A stretch of DNA of 64,000 nucleotides, taken from NCBI GenBank assembly GCA_964343195.1, contig CAYFIR010000005.1, positions 1-64,000 of the forward strand, written 5' to 3'. How positions within the stretch are numbered: position 1 is the stretch's first letter; every line of letters starts with the position of its first letter. This stretch comes from CAYVAP01 sp964343195 (GTDB taxonomy: Bacteria > Bacteroidota > Bacteroidia > J057). Below, in pieces: positions 22,997 through 32,073 of the stretch. The translations under genes were made by a program, and so were the position numbers. The notes under the pieces are model-generated. The model was not told the origin of the DNA. It did no database searches and worked only from the letters and a program-made list of their open reading frames with translations.

Positions 22997-25621
22997 ATGA
23001 TCTCAGGTACCGAAGTTCGAGATATATTTTTATCCTTCTTTGAGCAAAAATTACACCAGGTGGTAAAGTCTGCTCCCATCGTGGTAAAAAATGATCCCAC
23101 TTTGATGTTTACCAATGCAGGGATGAACCCCTTTAAGGACATCTTTCTGGGCCTGAAGTCTCCAAATAGTAAACGGGTGGCAGATACTCAGAAGTGCCTG
23201 AGGGTCAGTGGGAAGCATAATGATTTGGAAGAAGTAGGGCATGATACCTACCACCATACCATGTTTGAAATGCTGGGGAACTGGTCATTTGGGGACTACT
23301 ATAAGACCGAGGCTATTGCATGGGCATGGGAACTTCTTACAGACAAATACGGGCTTGATCCTGACCGTCTGTATGCTACAGTTTTCGAAGGAGCACCTGA
23401 CGAAAACCTGGAAGCGGATGATGAGGCGAGAACGATGTGGAAAAAATATTTGTCAGAAAAACACATCCTTAACGGAAATAAAAAAGATAACTTCTGGGAA
23501 ATGGGCGAAACCGGGCCCTGTGGTCCCAGTTCCGAGATTCATGTGGACATGCGCAGCGATGAAGAGCGTGCGAAAGTAGATGGAGCCACTCTCGTTAACC
23601 AGGATCATCCGGAGGTTATAGAAATATGGAATCTGGTTTTTATCCAGTATAACCGCAAGGCAGACCAAAGTCTGGAACTCCTGCCCGCGACCCATGTGGA
23701 TACGGGGATGGGGTTTGAACGCCTCGTTATGGCGCTCCAAAACAAGCGTTCCACTTATGACACTGACCTGTTTGATGGCCTCAGAGGTTTTCTGGAGAAC
23801 AAGACCGGACTAAAATATGAGACCGCCCCGGAGCCACAGCGGATCGCCATCCGAGTGATCGTGGATCACATCCGCGCCATCACCTTTACCATTGCAGATG
23901 GTCAGCTACCATCCAACACCGGAGCAGGATATGTCATCCGCCGTATCCTGCGCCGTGCCTCCCGATATGCATACTCCTACCTCGACCTGAATGAGCCTTT
24001 CATGCATGAGATGGTGGCCATTCTGGCCAGGCTTTACAAGTCGGTATTCGAAGAGGTCGCTCAACAGGAGCAGTTCATAGCCCGGATCATCCTCGAGGAA
24101 GAAAAAAGCTTTCTCCGCAAGCTGGAAAGTGGCACCCAGATGTTTGAGCAGTATCTGGCTGACAATCCGGATTCAAAAGAAGTGGAAGGCTCTTTTGCCT
24201 TCAAGCTATACGATACCTACGGCTTCCCCATTGACCTCACAGAGGTGATGGCACGGGAGCAGGGACGCAGCGTAGATATGACAGGCTTTGAGCAGGAACT
24301 GGAAGCACAAAAAGAGCGTAGTCGCAAGGCTACCAGCGTCAGCGCAGGCGATTGGGTAGTGGTGAATTCCGGAGATGACCTGCCGCGCTTCGTGGGATAT
24401 GATACCCTGGAGGTAGAGACCCGCATTCGTCAGTTCCGGACTGTACAAGCCAAGAAGAAAACGCTATTCCACCTCGTCCTGGAAGAAACTCCCTTCTATG
24501 CTGAAATGGGAGGGCAGGTAGGTGATCAGGGAACCCTCAAATGTGGAGAAGAGACCCTCAGGGTGCTTGATACCCAGAAGGAAAATGAGCTGATCGTACA
24601 CCTGGTAGACAAACTACCTGAAAATCCGGATGGCACCTGGACTGCCCAGGTACATAGCCTTCGTCGTAAAAAAATCAAGTCCAACCATACCGCTACCCAC
24701 CTGTTACACTCCGCCTTGCGGGAAACACTGGGAGACCATGTAGAACAGCGCGGCTCGCTGGTAAGCGATAAGGTCCTGCGTTTTGACTTCTCTCATTTCT
24801 CCAAAGTGACCGAGGAGGAATTGACAAAGATTGAAAAAGAGGTCAACGAGCGCATTTCCCTCGATATTCCTCTGACCGAATACCGCGACATGCCCATCGA
24901 GGAAGCCAAAGCCATGGGTGCGACCGCTCTTTTTGGAGAGAAATACGGCGACGAAGTACGGGTGATTGTCTTTGACCACGATTACAGTGTCGAGCTTTGC
25001 GGAGGGACCCACGTGGACAGTACGGGTGAGATTCGGATGTTTAAGTTCGTGTCCGAAGGTTCTGTGGCAGCTGGGGTCAGACGCATCGAAGCCCTGACTG
25101 GAGATGCTGCATTTGAATACCTGGACAAAAAGGCCCAACAGGCCGATGAGATCGCGGCCCTGCTCAAGGCTCCCAAAGATCCCGTCAAGGCCGTAGAAGA
25201 TCTCGCGAATAAGGCAAAAGAGCTAGAGAAGCAGCTACAGCAGCTTAATGCCGAGAAAGTATCTCGTCTCAAGGACGAACTGGCCAGTAAATTCCGTCAG
25301 GCCGGTGGCCTCAACCTGCTGGCAGAGCAGGTCGCAGTCGCTGCTGCCGATGACCTCAAGCAGTTGAGTTTTGACCTGCGCAAAAACCAGGAAAATGCCC
25401 TCATCGTGCTGGGAGCAGAAGTGGGAGGAAAAGCCCTGCTCAGCGTCATCATGAGTGAAGACCTCGCCAACAGTGGCAAGTATAACGCTGGTCAGATGAT
25501 CCGGGACCTCGCAAAAGAAGTCAAGGGCGGCGGAGGCGGACAGCCGTTTTATGCTACTGCTGGTGGCAAGGACCCCAACGGCATTCCCCAGGCGCTGAAG
25601 AAGGTGGAAGGGATGATTTAG
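22997..25621 (+). CDS. alaS: alanine--tRNA ligase
   Basis: Charges tRNA-Ala. The 874-residue protein has all AlaS parts. The class II catalytic core has NAGMNPFKDIFLG, HHTMFEMLGNWSFGDYYK and GTGMGFERL-type DTGMGFERLVMALQ. A tRNA-binding middle region follows, then the editing domain with the zinc motif (HTATHLLHSALRETLG and CGGTHVDSTGEI), a coiled-coil linker (about 710-760), and a C-Ala domain ending GGGGGQPFYATAGG. Length and motifs are normal. It is transcribed divergently from the M23 gene. Confidence 0.98.
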   Translation: MISGTEVRDIFLSFFEQKLHQVVKSAPIVVKNDPTLMFTNAGMNPFKDIFLGLKSPNSKRVADTQKCLRVSGKHNDLEEVGHDTYHHTMFEMLGNWSFGDYYKTEAIAWAWELLTDKYGLDPDRLYATVFEGAPDENLEADDEARTMWKKYLSEKHILNGNKKDNFWEMGETGPCGPSSEIHVDMRSDEERAKVDGATLVNQDHPEVIEIWNLVFIQYNRKADQSLELLPATHVDTGMGFERLVMALQNKRSTYDTDLFDGLRGFLENKTGLKYETAPEPQRIAIRVIVDHIRAITFTIADGQLPSNTGAGYVIRRILRRASRYAYSYLDLNEPFMHEMVAILARLYKSVFEEVAQQEQFIARIILEEEKSFLRKLESGTQMFEQYLADNPDSKEVEGSFAFKLYDTYGFPIDLTEVMAREQGRSVDMTGFEQELEAQKERSRKATSVSAGDWVVVNSGDDLPRFVGYDTLEVETRIRQFRTVQAKKKTLFHLVLEETPFYAEMGGQVGDQGTLKCGEETLRVLDTQKENELIVHLVDKLPENPDGTWTAQVHSLRRKKIKSNHTATHLLHSALRETLGDHVEQRGSLVSDKVLRFDFSHFSKVTEEELTKIEKEVNERISLDIPLTEYRDMPIEEAKAMGATALFGEKYGDEVRVIVFDHDYSVELCGGTHVDSTGEIRMFKFVSEGSVAAGVRRIEALTGDAAFEYLDKKAQQADEIAALLKAPKDPVKAVEDLANKAKELEKQLQQLNAEKVSRLKDELASKFRQAGGLNLLAEQVAVAAADDLKQLSFDLRKNQENALIVLGAEVGGKALLSVIMSEDLANSGKYNAGQMIRDLAKEVKGGGGGQPFYATAGGKDPNGIPQALKKVEGMI

Positions 25622-25713
25622 AAGGAAGACTGCTGCGCGGTCAGGCCACTTCGTTGTCAGAAGTCAGATAAAAAGAATAAACCTAAACCTTACAATGGTT
25701 CAGCGAGTTCCAA

Positions 25714-25762
25714 TCTGACTTCTGACTTCTGACTTCTGACTTCTGACTTCTGACTTCTGACT
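25714..25762 (+). repeat. heptamer tandem array before the HDAC-type gene
   Basis: Seven perfect copies of tctgact, ending 11 bases before the start codon at 25774. An inverted partial copy (gtcagaagtcaga) lies at about 25657-25669, so a 13-bp stem could form around the intervening 45 bases. Confidence 0.9.
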
Positions 25763-25773
25763 TCTTCATCCCG

Positions 25774-26676
25774 ATGATCCGCTTCTTCCATTCCGACCGA
25801 TTTGTGCCAAAACTGCCCGATGGACATCGCTTTCCCATCAGCAAATACCAACTGGTGCGGGAGCAATTGCTCTATGAGGGAGCGATCGAAGAAGGGCAGT
25901 TGGTGGAAGCCGGCCTGGCGGACGAGGCGGATATCCTGCGGGTGCACACCCGCGCATACTGGGAGGCTATGCGCGACCTGAAGCTCGACGCCAGGGCCAT
26001 GCGGCGCATTGGATTTCCCCAGTCGGAAATTCTGGTAGAGCGCTCCCGCAGGTCGGTACAGGGCACCCTGATGGCGGCTCTGCATGCACTTGATCATGGC
26101 TGCGGAGTCAACCTCGCCGGAGGCACCCACCACGCCTACGCCGATCACGGAGAAGGCTTTTGCCTGCTCAACGACATAGCCGTAGCCGCTCGCTACCTGC
26201 TGGACCACAACCTGGCCCACCGCCTGTTGATCGTGGATCTGGATGTCCACCAGGGAAATGGCAACGCGGTGATCTTCGCCCGCGACGAGCGGGTGTTCAC
26301 CTTCTCCATGCACTGCCAGGCCAATTACCCCCTGCGCAAAGAAGCCTCCGACCTGGACCTGGGCCTCGATGTCGGTACCGATGACAACACTTACCTTAAT
26401 GTCCTGCGAGACCATTTGTCCAAACTCATCAATCAGCACAAGCCCGACCTGATCTTCTTTCAGGCGGGAGTGGATGTGCTGGCTACCGATAAACTGGGGC
26501 GGTTGGGGCTGACCCCTTACGGCGGTCGGCTCCGTGATGAGATGGTGATCGAGGCCTGTCTGGAGCGGCAGATTCCCCTGGCCATCAGCATGGGCGGCGG
26601 CTACTCTGAGCGCCTTGCCGATACCGTCAATGGGCATGTGGAGACCTTTCGGTTGGCGGCGGAGGCGTTTGGGTAG
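25774..26676 (+). CDS. histone deacetylase-superfamily (acetoin/acetylpolyamine amidohydrolase-like) hydrolase
   Basis: A 300-residue zinc amidohydrolase of the HDAC superfamily. GGTHHAYADHGEGFCLLND holds the tandem catalytic His pair. The zinc ligands are in VDLDVHQGNG and, later, FFQAGVDVLATDKLG. The closing motif is SMGGGYS. Bacterial members remove acetyl groups from small molecules such as polyamines, or from proteins; the substrate is not predictable here. The gene is single, with a 7-bp tandem array directly upstream. Confidence 0.88.
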   Translation: MIRFFHSDRFVPKLPDGHRFPISKYQLVREQLLYEGAIEEGQLVEAGLADEADILRVHTRAYWEAMRDLKLDARAMRRIGFPQSEILVERSRRSVQGTLMAALHALDHGCGVNLAGGTHHAYADHGEGFCLLNDIAVAARYLLDHNLAHRLLIVDLDVHQGNGNAVIFARDERVFTFSMHCQANYPLRKEASDLDLGLDVGTDDNTYLNVLRDHLSKLINQHKPDLIFFQAGVDVLATDKLGRLGLTPYGGRLRDEMVIEACLERQIPLAISMGGGYSERLADTVNGHVETFRLAAEAFG

Positions 26677-26729
26677 CGGGGGGAATCCCACGTACCCGAC
26701 AGCTAAGTAGACCCCGGCAACCCCCTTGG

Positions 26730-26843
26730 GCTACGCCACCAACTTTTCGCGAGTATGAAAAGCCAGACTCAGCAGAAGACCTAAAAAAAGAGGTCGAGGG
26801 CCTGGGAAAGGAGATTCAGGCGCTGATGGGGGAGTTGTTTTGA
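26730..26843 (+). pseudogene. C-terminal gene remnant with coiled coil (possibly restriction-modification)
   Basis: A frame without a start reads EYEKPDSAEDL, KKEVEGLGKEIQALMGELF and then stops at 26841-26843. The heptad-like helix resembles the end of type I methylase subunits (HsdM), but the match is too short to be sure. Fic genes often lie inside such loci. It probably marks a deleted gene. Confidence 0.3.
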
Positions 26844-26900
26844 CTTTTAAACCAGAGGGCAATCCTGGCAGCGCCTTGTTGTCGGCTTAAAAAAGATGCT

Positions 26901-26953
26901 AAAGTAAAATAAGAATTCCCTTATTTTACTTTATCGCCTAAAAGTAAAATAAG
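26901..26953 (+). promoter_or_regulatory. operator of the fic gene (three 13-mers)
   Basis: The 13-mer aaagtaaaataag occurs at 26901-26913 and 26941-26953, and its exact reverse complement at 26920-26932. The first two form a perfect palindrome with a 6-base spacer. The third ends nine bases before the fic ATG, so a bound protein would block transcription or initiation. The C-terminal winged helix of the Fic protein is the obvious candidate ligand. Confidence 0.75.
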
Positions 26954-26962
26954 ATTCAGCTT

Positions 26963-28114
26963 ATGTTAGCTACCGAAAATAAATGGGTCGAGGACTTCAA
27001 GGCTGGATATTATGAACCAGCCTACCAGTATCAATATTTTGTGCCTAATGGTGTGAACCATCAGTGGAACTGGCTCACGCCAGCTATTAATCAATTGTTG
27101 GAAAAGGCGGCGATCAAGCTGGGGGAACTCAACTCATTTGCCCGTTTGGTACCCAACATGGACTTGTTCATCCAACTACACGTCACCAAGGAGGCTGTTT
27201 TATCGAGCCGGATAGAAGGAACCCAAACACGAGTGGATGAGGCCATGTTGCCCATTGAGGAAGTAAGCCCCGAGCGTCGAGACGATTGGCAGGAAGTCAA
27301 TAACTATATTCGTGCCCTTAACCAAGCCATTGAAGAGCTAAAGACCTTACCCATCTCTTCGCGCCTCCTCAGGCATACCCATGAAATACTCCTGCAAAGC
27401 GTAAGGGGAGAAACCAAACTGCCAGGAGAATTTCGGAATAGCCAGAACTGGATAGGAGGGACTTCCCTAAAAGATGCCGTTTTTATCCCTCCCGCTCATC
27501 ATCTGGTGGGCGATTTAATGGGTGATCTGGAAAAATTCCTGCATAATGATCAAATCGAGGTTCCTGCCTTGATCCGGATTGCCATTGCTCATTACCAATT
27601 CGAGACCATACACCCCTTTCTGGATGGAAATGGTCGTATCGGGCGCTTACTCATTACCCTATACCTCGTCAGTGAAAAAATCCTGGATCGGCCTCTGTTG
27701 TATCTCTCTTCTTACTTCGAGCGAAACAAAAGCCTTTATTATGACAACCTGACTTTTGTGCGGACCAAGAACGATCTGTTACAATGGCTTAAATATTTCC
27801 TTATCGGCATAGAGCAGACAGCAGGAGAAGCGGTAGATACCCTCTCACAGGTCCTAGCCCTCAAGGCCAATACCGAGCAAATGATCCATAGCCAATTTGG
27901 GCGGCGCGCTCCCAATGGCCATTTATTGCTTCAGTTTTTATTTACCCGCCCTATCATTTCGGTTGACGATGCAGCCAAGGCCTGCGATACGAGCTATAAG
28001 ACGGCTAACGACCTGATAGGCCTGTTTCAGGAGCAAGGCCTCCTACGCGAAGTCACCGGCCAAAACCGCAACCGCCTCTTTCTCTTCGATTCCTACCTGG
28101 AAATTTTTGCCTAA
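26963..28114 (+). CDS. Fic-domain AMP-transferase with C-terminal winged helix
   Basis: A 383-residue class II Fic protein that should transfer AMP (or another nucleotide group) to a target. An N-terminal Fic_N region carries the inhibitory helix motif SSRIEGT (Ser81, Glu85, Gly86). The Fic core has the complete active site HPFLDGNGRIGR (217-228, His217). About 100 C-terminal residues form a winged-helix-like domain (ISVDDAAKACDTSYKTANDLI) and probably bind DNA. Three copies of a 13-mer just upstream look like its operator. Remnants of other genes lie on both sides, so this seems an accessory locus in decay, while fic itself is intact. Confidence 0.92.
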   Translation: MLATENKWVEDFKAGYYEPAYQYQYFVPNGVNHQWNWLTPAINQLLEKAAIKLGELNSFARLVPNMDLFIQLHVTKEAVLSSRIEGTQTRVDEAMLPIEEVSPERRDDWQEVNNYIRALNQAIEELKTLPISSRLLRHTHEILLQSVRGETKLPGEFRNSQNWIGGTSLKDAVFIPPAHHLVGDLMGDLEKFLHNDQIEVPALIRIAIAHYQFETIHPFLDGNGRIGRLLITLYLVSEKILDRPLLYLSSYFERNKSLYYDNLTFVRTKNDLLQWLKYFLIGIEQTAGEAVDTLSQVLALKANTEQMIHSQFGRRAPNGHLLLQFLFTRPIISVDDAAKACDTSYKTANDLIGLFQEQGLLREVTGQNRNRLFLFDSYLEIFA

Positions 28115-28317
28115 GCCACACCTCTGAGACTATCCCGGATAGCGACGTGAACCTGCTGGTCGATATTACTCCTGGTACCGAGCAGATTTACGAGCAGAAG
28201 CAACGCCTGAAAAATCAATTGCAGCAAGCTTTTGGTCGCAACGTGGATCTTTGCCGGGAAGAATACCTCGAAGCCTATTTCAAAACCCCAATTCTGAAAT
28301 CAGTCATTGATGTCTGA
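28111..28317 (+). pseudogene. MNT-type nucleotidyltransferase remnant
   Basis: A frame directly behind fic reads PDSDVNLLVDITPGTEQIYE, then LQQAFGRNVDLC and stops at 28315-28317. It matches the second half of minimal nucleotidyltransferases (MntA-like antitoxins), in which PxSDIDLLVD is the catalytic strand. The GSxARG part is missing and the second catalytic Asp is Asn here, so the fragment is almost certainly dead. No HEPN toxin gene is found beside it. Confidence 0.6.
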
Positions 28318-28355
28318 AAAAGATCAGGCCAACCACGATGAGGAGGATTTGATGA

Positions 28356-29093
28356 TTACTCCTTTTCCCCAAAAAACCACCGCTCCCCCCACGACAGGAT
28401 CAGGTACAGGACGATGACCATCGGGATGGCGATCTCACGGAAGCTCACCAATAAAGTGGCTGATCCTATGATAAGCAAGTAGCGCGTCTGGTTCCCCTCC
28501 CAGCGAAAGTGCTTGAATTTGAGGGCGAGCAGTGGGAGTCGAGCCACCAATAGCAGGCTCAGTCCAAGGCTCAGTCCCGCAATGACCCAGGGGTTGAAAA
28601 GCAGGGAGCCTGCCCAACTAGCGGGGTGTAGTTCCCGGATGAGCCAAAAGGAGGCAATCAGCATCGCATTGGCGGGGGTAGGCAGGCCCACAAAGTGATC
28701 TCGCTGCTCCTGATCCAGGTTAAATCGGCCCAGTCGTACTGCTGAAAACAGGGGAATCATCGCCGCAGCAAACAGGGGGATCGCCTGATACATTCTCATA
28801 CCGTGAAAAAAGTGACCTTCGGATAGCACTTCAGGCAGACCTGCCAGCCAGGCCATGATCAGTCCGGGCACTACGCCAAAACTGACCATGTCAGAGAGGG
28901 AGTCCAACTGCTCCCCCAGTGGAGAGGATACCTTCAACCGGCGGGCGATAAATCCATCGAGGAAGTCTGCTAGCAGGGCGACGATCAGCAAAATGGCGAC
29001 CAGGGCCCAATCTCCTTCAAAAATGGCCACAATGGCTCCCATTCCACAAAATAGATTGCTGAGGGTGATGATATTGGGGATGTGAGCACGCAT
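28356..29093 (-). CDS. pssA: CDP-diacylglycerol--serine O-phosphatidyltransferase
   Basis: Makes phosphatidylserine, the precursor of phosphatidylethanolamine. The 245-residue membrane protein has the CDP-alcohol phosphotransferase signature D-G-x2-A-R-x8-G-x3-D-x3-D, seen as DFLDGFIARRLKVSSPLGEQ followed by LDSLSD (about 44-67). About seven to eight hydrophobic segments follow. PNIITLSNLFCGMGA at the N-terminus is typical for PssA. No phosphatidylserine decarboxylase gene is adjacent. The ATG lies at 29093 in a 203-base gap before the divergent monooxygenase gene. Confidence 0.93.
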   Translation of the reverse strand: MRAHIPNIITLSNLFCGMGAIVAIFEGDWALVAILLIVALLADFLDGFIARRLKVSSPLGEQLDSLSDMVSFGVVPGLIMAWLAGLPEVLSEGHFFHGMRMYQAIPLFAAAMIPLFSAVRLGRFNLDQEQRDHFVGLPTPANAMLIASFWLIRELHPASWAGSLLFNPWVIAGLSLGLSLLLVARLPLLALKFKHFRWEGNQTRYLLIIGSATLLVSFREIAIPMVIVLYLILSWGERWFFGEKE

Positions 29094-29296
29094 AGGTGGT
29101 ATGTTCTGTCAGCGAATTTAAAGGTATTGAACCGTTTACTGCGGGCTTTGATCAAATTTTTACGAAATTCAGGACGATGGTCATTGTTCATTTTTCATTG
29201 AACAGTGATCAGTAGGAGAAGAACTGCATCAGGAACATTCTTTACTGATCCCTGCACTTTGCGGATCAATGACCCCAGACCAATGAACAATGAAAC

Positions 29297-30433
29297 ATGC
29301 ATTATACTGAAAATCTGATCATTGGCGCAGGTCCTGGTGGATTGGCCGTAGCGGGTTGCTTTACCAGAGACCACCTCTCATACATGATGATCGAGCGAAC
29401 CCAGCAGGTGGCTCACTCCTGGCATCATCACTACGATCGGTTGCACCTGCATACGGTGAAGGAACTTTCCTATTTGCCCTATAAGCCTTATCCATCCGAT
29501 TTCCCAAAATATATTTCCAGGCATCAGTTTGCAGAATACTGCGATGCCTATGCCCGCGAATTTCAGATAAAGCCCCACTTCGGGCAGGAGGCCTCCTCCA
29601 TCAGACGGGAGGGAGATCACTGGCAGGTGGATACGACTGATGGGAACCACTACCGGGCTGATCGGGTGATCATTGCAACTGGATTTAACAGGAAGCCCTA
29701 TTCTCCCAGGTGGTCTGGAATGGATGACTATCAGGGAACCCTAATCCACAGTCGGGACTATCAGAGTGGAGCAGATTTTAAGGGCAAAAAGGTGCTGGTG
29801 GTAGGCATGGGAAATACTGGCGCAGAGATAGCGGCAGACCTGGCTGAGCAGGGGGCCATGCCCAGTATTTCTGTTCGTGGCCCTGTGAATGTCGTGCTTC
29901 GCGATCCTTTTGGGCGGCCTGTACAGAAGACCGCTATTATGCTCGCCAAACTCCCCAACTGGCTGGGAGATGGGATTGGGCGGCTGACCACTGCTATCAC
30001 AGTGGGAAATCTTGAAAAGTATGGACTGGGTAAGCCTAAGATGGCACCCTCAGAGCAGTTGAGGGTCCTGGGGCAGACTCCTGTTATTGATGTGGGGACG
30101 CTCCCATTGATCAAACAGGGAAAGATCAAGGTGCTACCTGAAATTCAGGCGTTTACGACGAAGGGGGTGCGTTGTAACAACGAAGTCTATGGCTTTGATG
30201 CTGTCATCCTTGCGACAGGTTACCGCGCTGCAATCGATGATTTTTTGGAAGATACGAGTGGAGTGTTTGACGAAAGGGGAGTGCCGCGTAGCTGGAAGGT
30301 TCCGCAGCAACCCGGACTGTACTTTGTAGGATATGACTGTTACACTCCCGGTGGGTTGCTTTACGTTATTCGACGGGACGCGATGAAGGTCGCAGCGGAA
30401 ATTGGCAAGCTTCATCACCCTGTTTCTTCATAG
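29297..30433 (+). CDS. flavin-containing monooxygenase-like NAD(P)/FAD oxidoreductase
   Basis: A 378-residue two-dinucleotide flavoprotein. The FAD motif is IIGAGPGGLAVA (about 8-19), the NADPH motif VVGMGNTGAEIAADLA (about 168-183), and the ATG-type motif ILATGYRAAIDDF near 305. The middle has the FMO-like RLHLHTVKELSYLPY region. It is closest in style to YUCCA/CzcO-type single-component monooxygenases, with a Baeyer-Villiger or N-oxygenating reaction possible. The FMO fingerprint (FxGxxxHxxx[Y/F]) is represented only loosely by YQGTLIHSRDYQ. The substrate is unknown. The next gene starts 52 bases downstream. Confidence 0.8.
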   Translation: MHYTENLIIGAGPGGLAVAGCFTRDHLSYMMIERTQQVAHSWHHHYDRLHLHTVKELSYLPYKPYPSDFPKYISRHQFAEYCDAYAREFQIKPHFGQEASSIRREGDHWQVDTTDGNHYRADRVIIATGFNRKPYSPRWSGMDDYQGTLIHSRDYQSGADFKGKKVLVVGMGNTGAEIAADLAEQGAMPSISVRGPVNVVLRDPFGRPVQKTAIMLAKLPNWLGDGIGRLTTAITVGNLEKYGLGKPKMAPSEQLRVLGQTPVIDVGTLPLIKQGKIKVLPEIQAFTTKGVRCNNEVYGFDAVILATGYRAAIDDFLEDTSGVFDERGVPRSWKVPQQPGLYFVGYDCYTPGGLLYVIRRDAMKVAAEIGKLHHPVSS

Positions 30434-30485
30434 TTCCTTTTATCCTTCCTGGCAATATTCTACCCAACAAATTTCTCCCGCATTC

Positions 30486-30914
30486 ATGAGCCAATTACCT
30501 TCCATCCCCAACTCTACCACCCTGTCGCCCCGGTTGCAACGGTTTGATGGTCAGTGTGTTTCCGTCCTTGTGGGAGAAGACGTAAATGAGGAAGATATCT
30601 CGGTCCTAAAGGATTGGGATCATGAGTATGTGGCCCTGATTGTGCCCATCGGATGGTTTACCATTCGGGACCAGATGGATCAGGACTGGACGGTAAACGA
30701 CCCGAAAACCAAAGGAGAAGAGACGCTGTATAGCAGTACCTTTTTCTTCCATCCTCAGTCAGAAAGTGTTAAGTCCCTGCTTGATTTGGTAAAAGAGAAA
30801 GGGTGGGCACTGTATGCTTTTGATGAGGAAAAGGCTTTTTGCCTCGTACTGGCCACGGGCATTGCCTACGACATTGACCGGACAAATCTTTTGAAGCATC
30901 TACAGGAAAATTGA
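30486..30914 (+). CDS. conserved-looking hypothetical protein
   Basis: A 142-residue protein starting MSQLPSIPNSTTLS; the ATG at 30486 is preferred because the longer frame upstream overlaps the monooxygenase gene and encodes an unlikely hydrophobic stretch. The sequence looks like a compact alpha/beta domain (CVSVLVGEDVNEED, EYVALIVPIGWFTIRDQM, FCLVLATGIAYDID). No signal peptide or membrane helix is seen. No family was recognised. It lies between the monooxygenase and ribF in the same direction. Confidence 0.6.
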   Translation: MSQLPSIPNSTTLSPRLQRFDGQCVSVLVGEDVNEEDISVLKDWDHEYVALIVPIGWFTIRDQMDQDWTVNDPKTKGEETLYSSTFFFHPQSESVKSLLDLVKEKGWALYAFDEEKAFCLVLATGIAYDIDRTNLLKHLQEN

Positions 30915-31005
30915 TCGCTGGCCCATCCCGAAAATGCCTGGCATGGAAATCTTTTTTTCTCTGCAGGCATAAGGCTAACTTGCCAGTCAGAACATAGTAC
31001 CGCAC

Positions 31006-31950
31006 ATGAAAGTATTTCGTTCTCTGGAAGAATACCAGGCTGGAGGGCATACCGTCGCAACCATCGGCACCTTTGATGGGGTTCATATAGGCCACCGGAC
31101 CATCCTGGAAAGGCTGAAAGACGCTGCTCGCAAGCGAGAGGGAGAGTCGGTGCTGATCAGCTTTCACCCTCATCCCCGGCTTGTCCTTTTTCCTGAAAAC
31201 AATCCGCTAAAACTTCTGCAAAGCCTCGATGAAAAGATCGCTTTGCTGGATGAGTTTGGATTGGACAAGCTGTTGCTGATTCCATTTACCAAAGAATTTT
31301 CCCGTATCCCTTCTCATCGCTTCATCAGAGAGGTGCTGGTGGAAACCCTGGAGATTGATCATATCATCATCGGATATGACCACCGATTTGGAAAAAACAG
31401 AACAGGTGGCCTGGAAGAACTGGAGACCTATGCGGAAGACTGGGGATACACCGTGGAGGAAATTCCAGCCCAGAGCATAGATGAGGCAAAAGTCAGCAGT
31501 ACCAAGATCCGAAAGGCCCTTCAGGAAGGAGATGTGCAGACCGCCGAAAAATACCTTGGCTACCCATATTCATTTGCTGGAAAAGTCATCCACGGAGAAA
31601 AAATGGGCCGCAAACTCGGCTATCCCACCGCTAACCTGGAACCGAGTGACCCGCTAAAAGTCATTCCGGGAATCGGAGTCTACCTGGTAAAGGTGCAGGT
31701 GGATGAACGGTGGTTTTACGGGATGATGAGCATTGGCGTAAAGCCTACCATGGGAGAATTTGCCCAGACCCAGGAAGTATTTTTGTTTGATTTTGACGAA
31801 GACATCTATGGAGAGGAAATTCGGGTTCATTTCCTGGAGTATCTGAGAGGAGAAAAAAAATTCAAGTCCCTAACCGAACTGATCGTTGCGATGGATGCAG
31901 ACCGCGATTATTCTCTCAAGCGGATTGCAGAACTGGGGCCTTTGTCCTGA
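31006..31950 (+). CDS. ribF: bifunctional riboflavin kinase / FAD synthetase
   Basis: Converts riboflavin to FMN and FMN to FAD. The 314-residue protein has both RibF domains. The N-terminal adenylyltransferase (about 10-160) has TIGTFDGVHIGHRTIL, FHPHP, IIGYDHRFGKNRTG and the SSTKIRKAL loop. The C-terminal flavokinase (about 183-305) has GRKLGYPTANL and PGIGVYLVKV with the closing FLEYLRGEKKF. Its product feeds flavoenzymes such as the monooxygenase two genes upstream, though a direct link is only inferred from proximity. Repeats fill the gap that follows. Confidence 0.96.
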   Translation: MKVFRSLEEYQAGGHTVATIGTFDGVHIGHRTILERLKDAARKREGESVLISFHPHPRLVLFPENNPLKLLQSLDEKIALLDEFGLDKLLLIPFTKEFSRIPSHRFIREVLVETLEIDHIIIGYDHRFGKNRTGGLEELETYAEDWGYTVEEIPAQSIDEAKVSSTKIRKALQEGDVQTAEKYLGYPYSFAGKVIHGEKMGRKLGYPTANLEPSDPLKVIPGIGVYLVKVQVDERWFYGMMSIGVKPTMGEFAQTQEVFLFDFDEDIYGEEIRVHFLEYLRGEKKFKSLTELIVAMDADRDYSLKRIAELGPLS

Positions 31951-31964
31951 AGAAGGGGGGAATA

Positions 31965-32026
31965 CGGTATGCGGTATAAGGGGAATAAGGTGTATAAGGG
32001 AAATATTGGCGGTATGCGGTATAAGG
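31965..32026 (+). repeat. 17-bp direct repeat pair
   Basis: cggtatgcggtataagg occurs exactly at 31965-31981 and at 32010-32026, with other related pieces (gtataaggg) between them, just before the heptamer array. It looks like slippage-derived simple sequence. Confidence 0.7.
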
Positions 32027-32073
32027 CAGTATATGGTAAAATTGTCGTAACTCTCTGGGAACCAGTTTAGTAT

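Noticed and set aside
28309..28410. Short frame starting MSEKDQANHDEEDLM after the nucleotidyltransferase remnant
   Set aside because: It runs into the end of pssA on the other strand and does not resemble a HEPN or other known partner.
29160..29290. Inverted copies of aatgaacaatgaa near the monooxygenase start, considered as an operator
   Set aside because: The matches are imperfect and A/T-rich simple sequence; nothing beyond chance could be supported.
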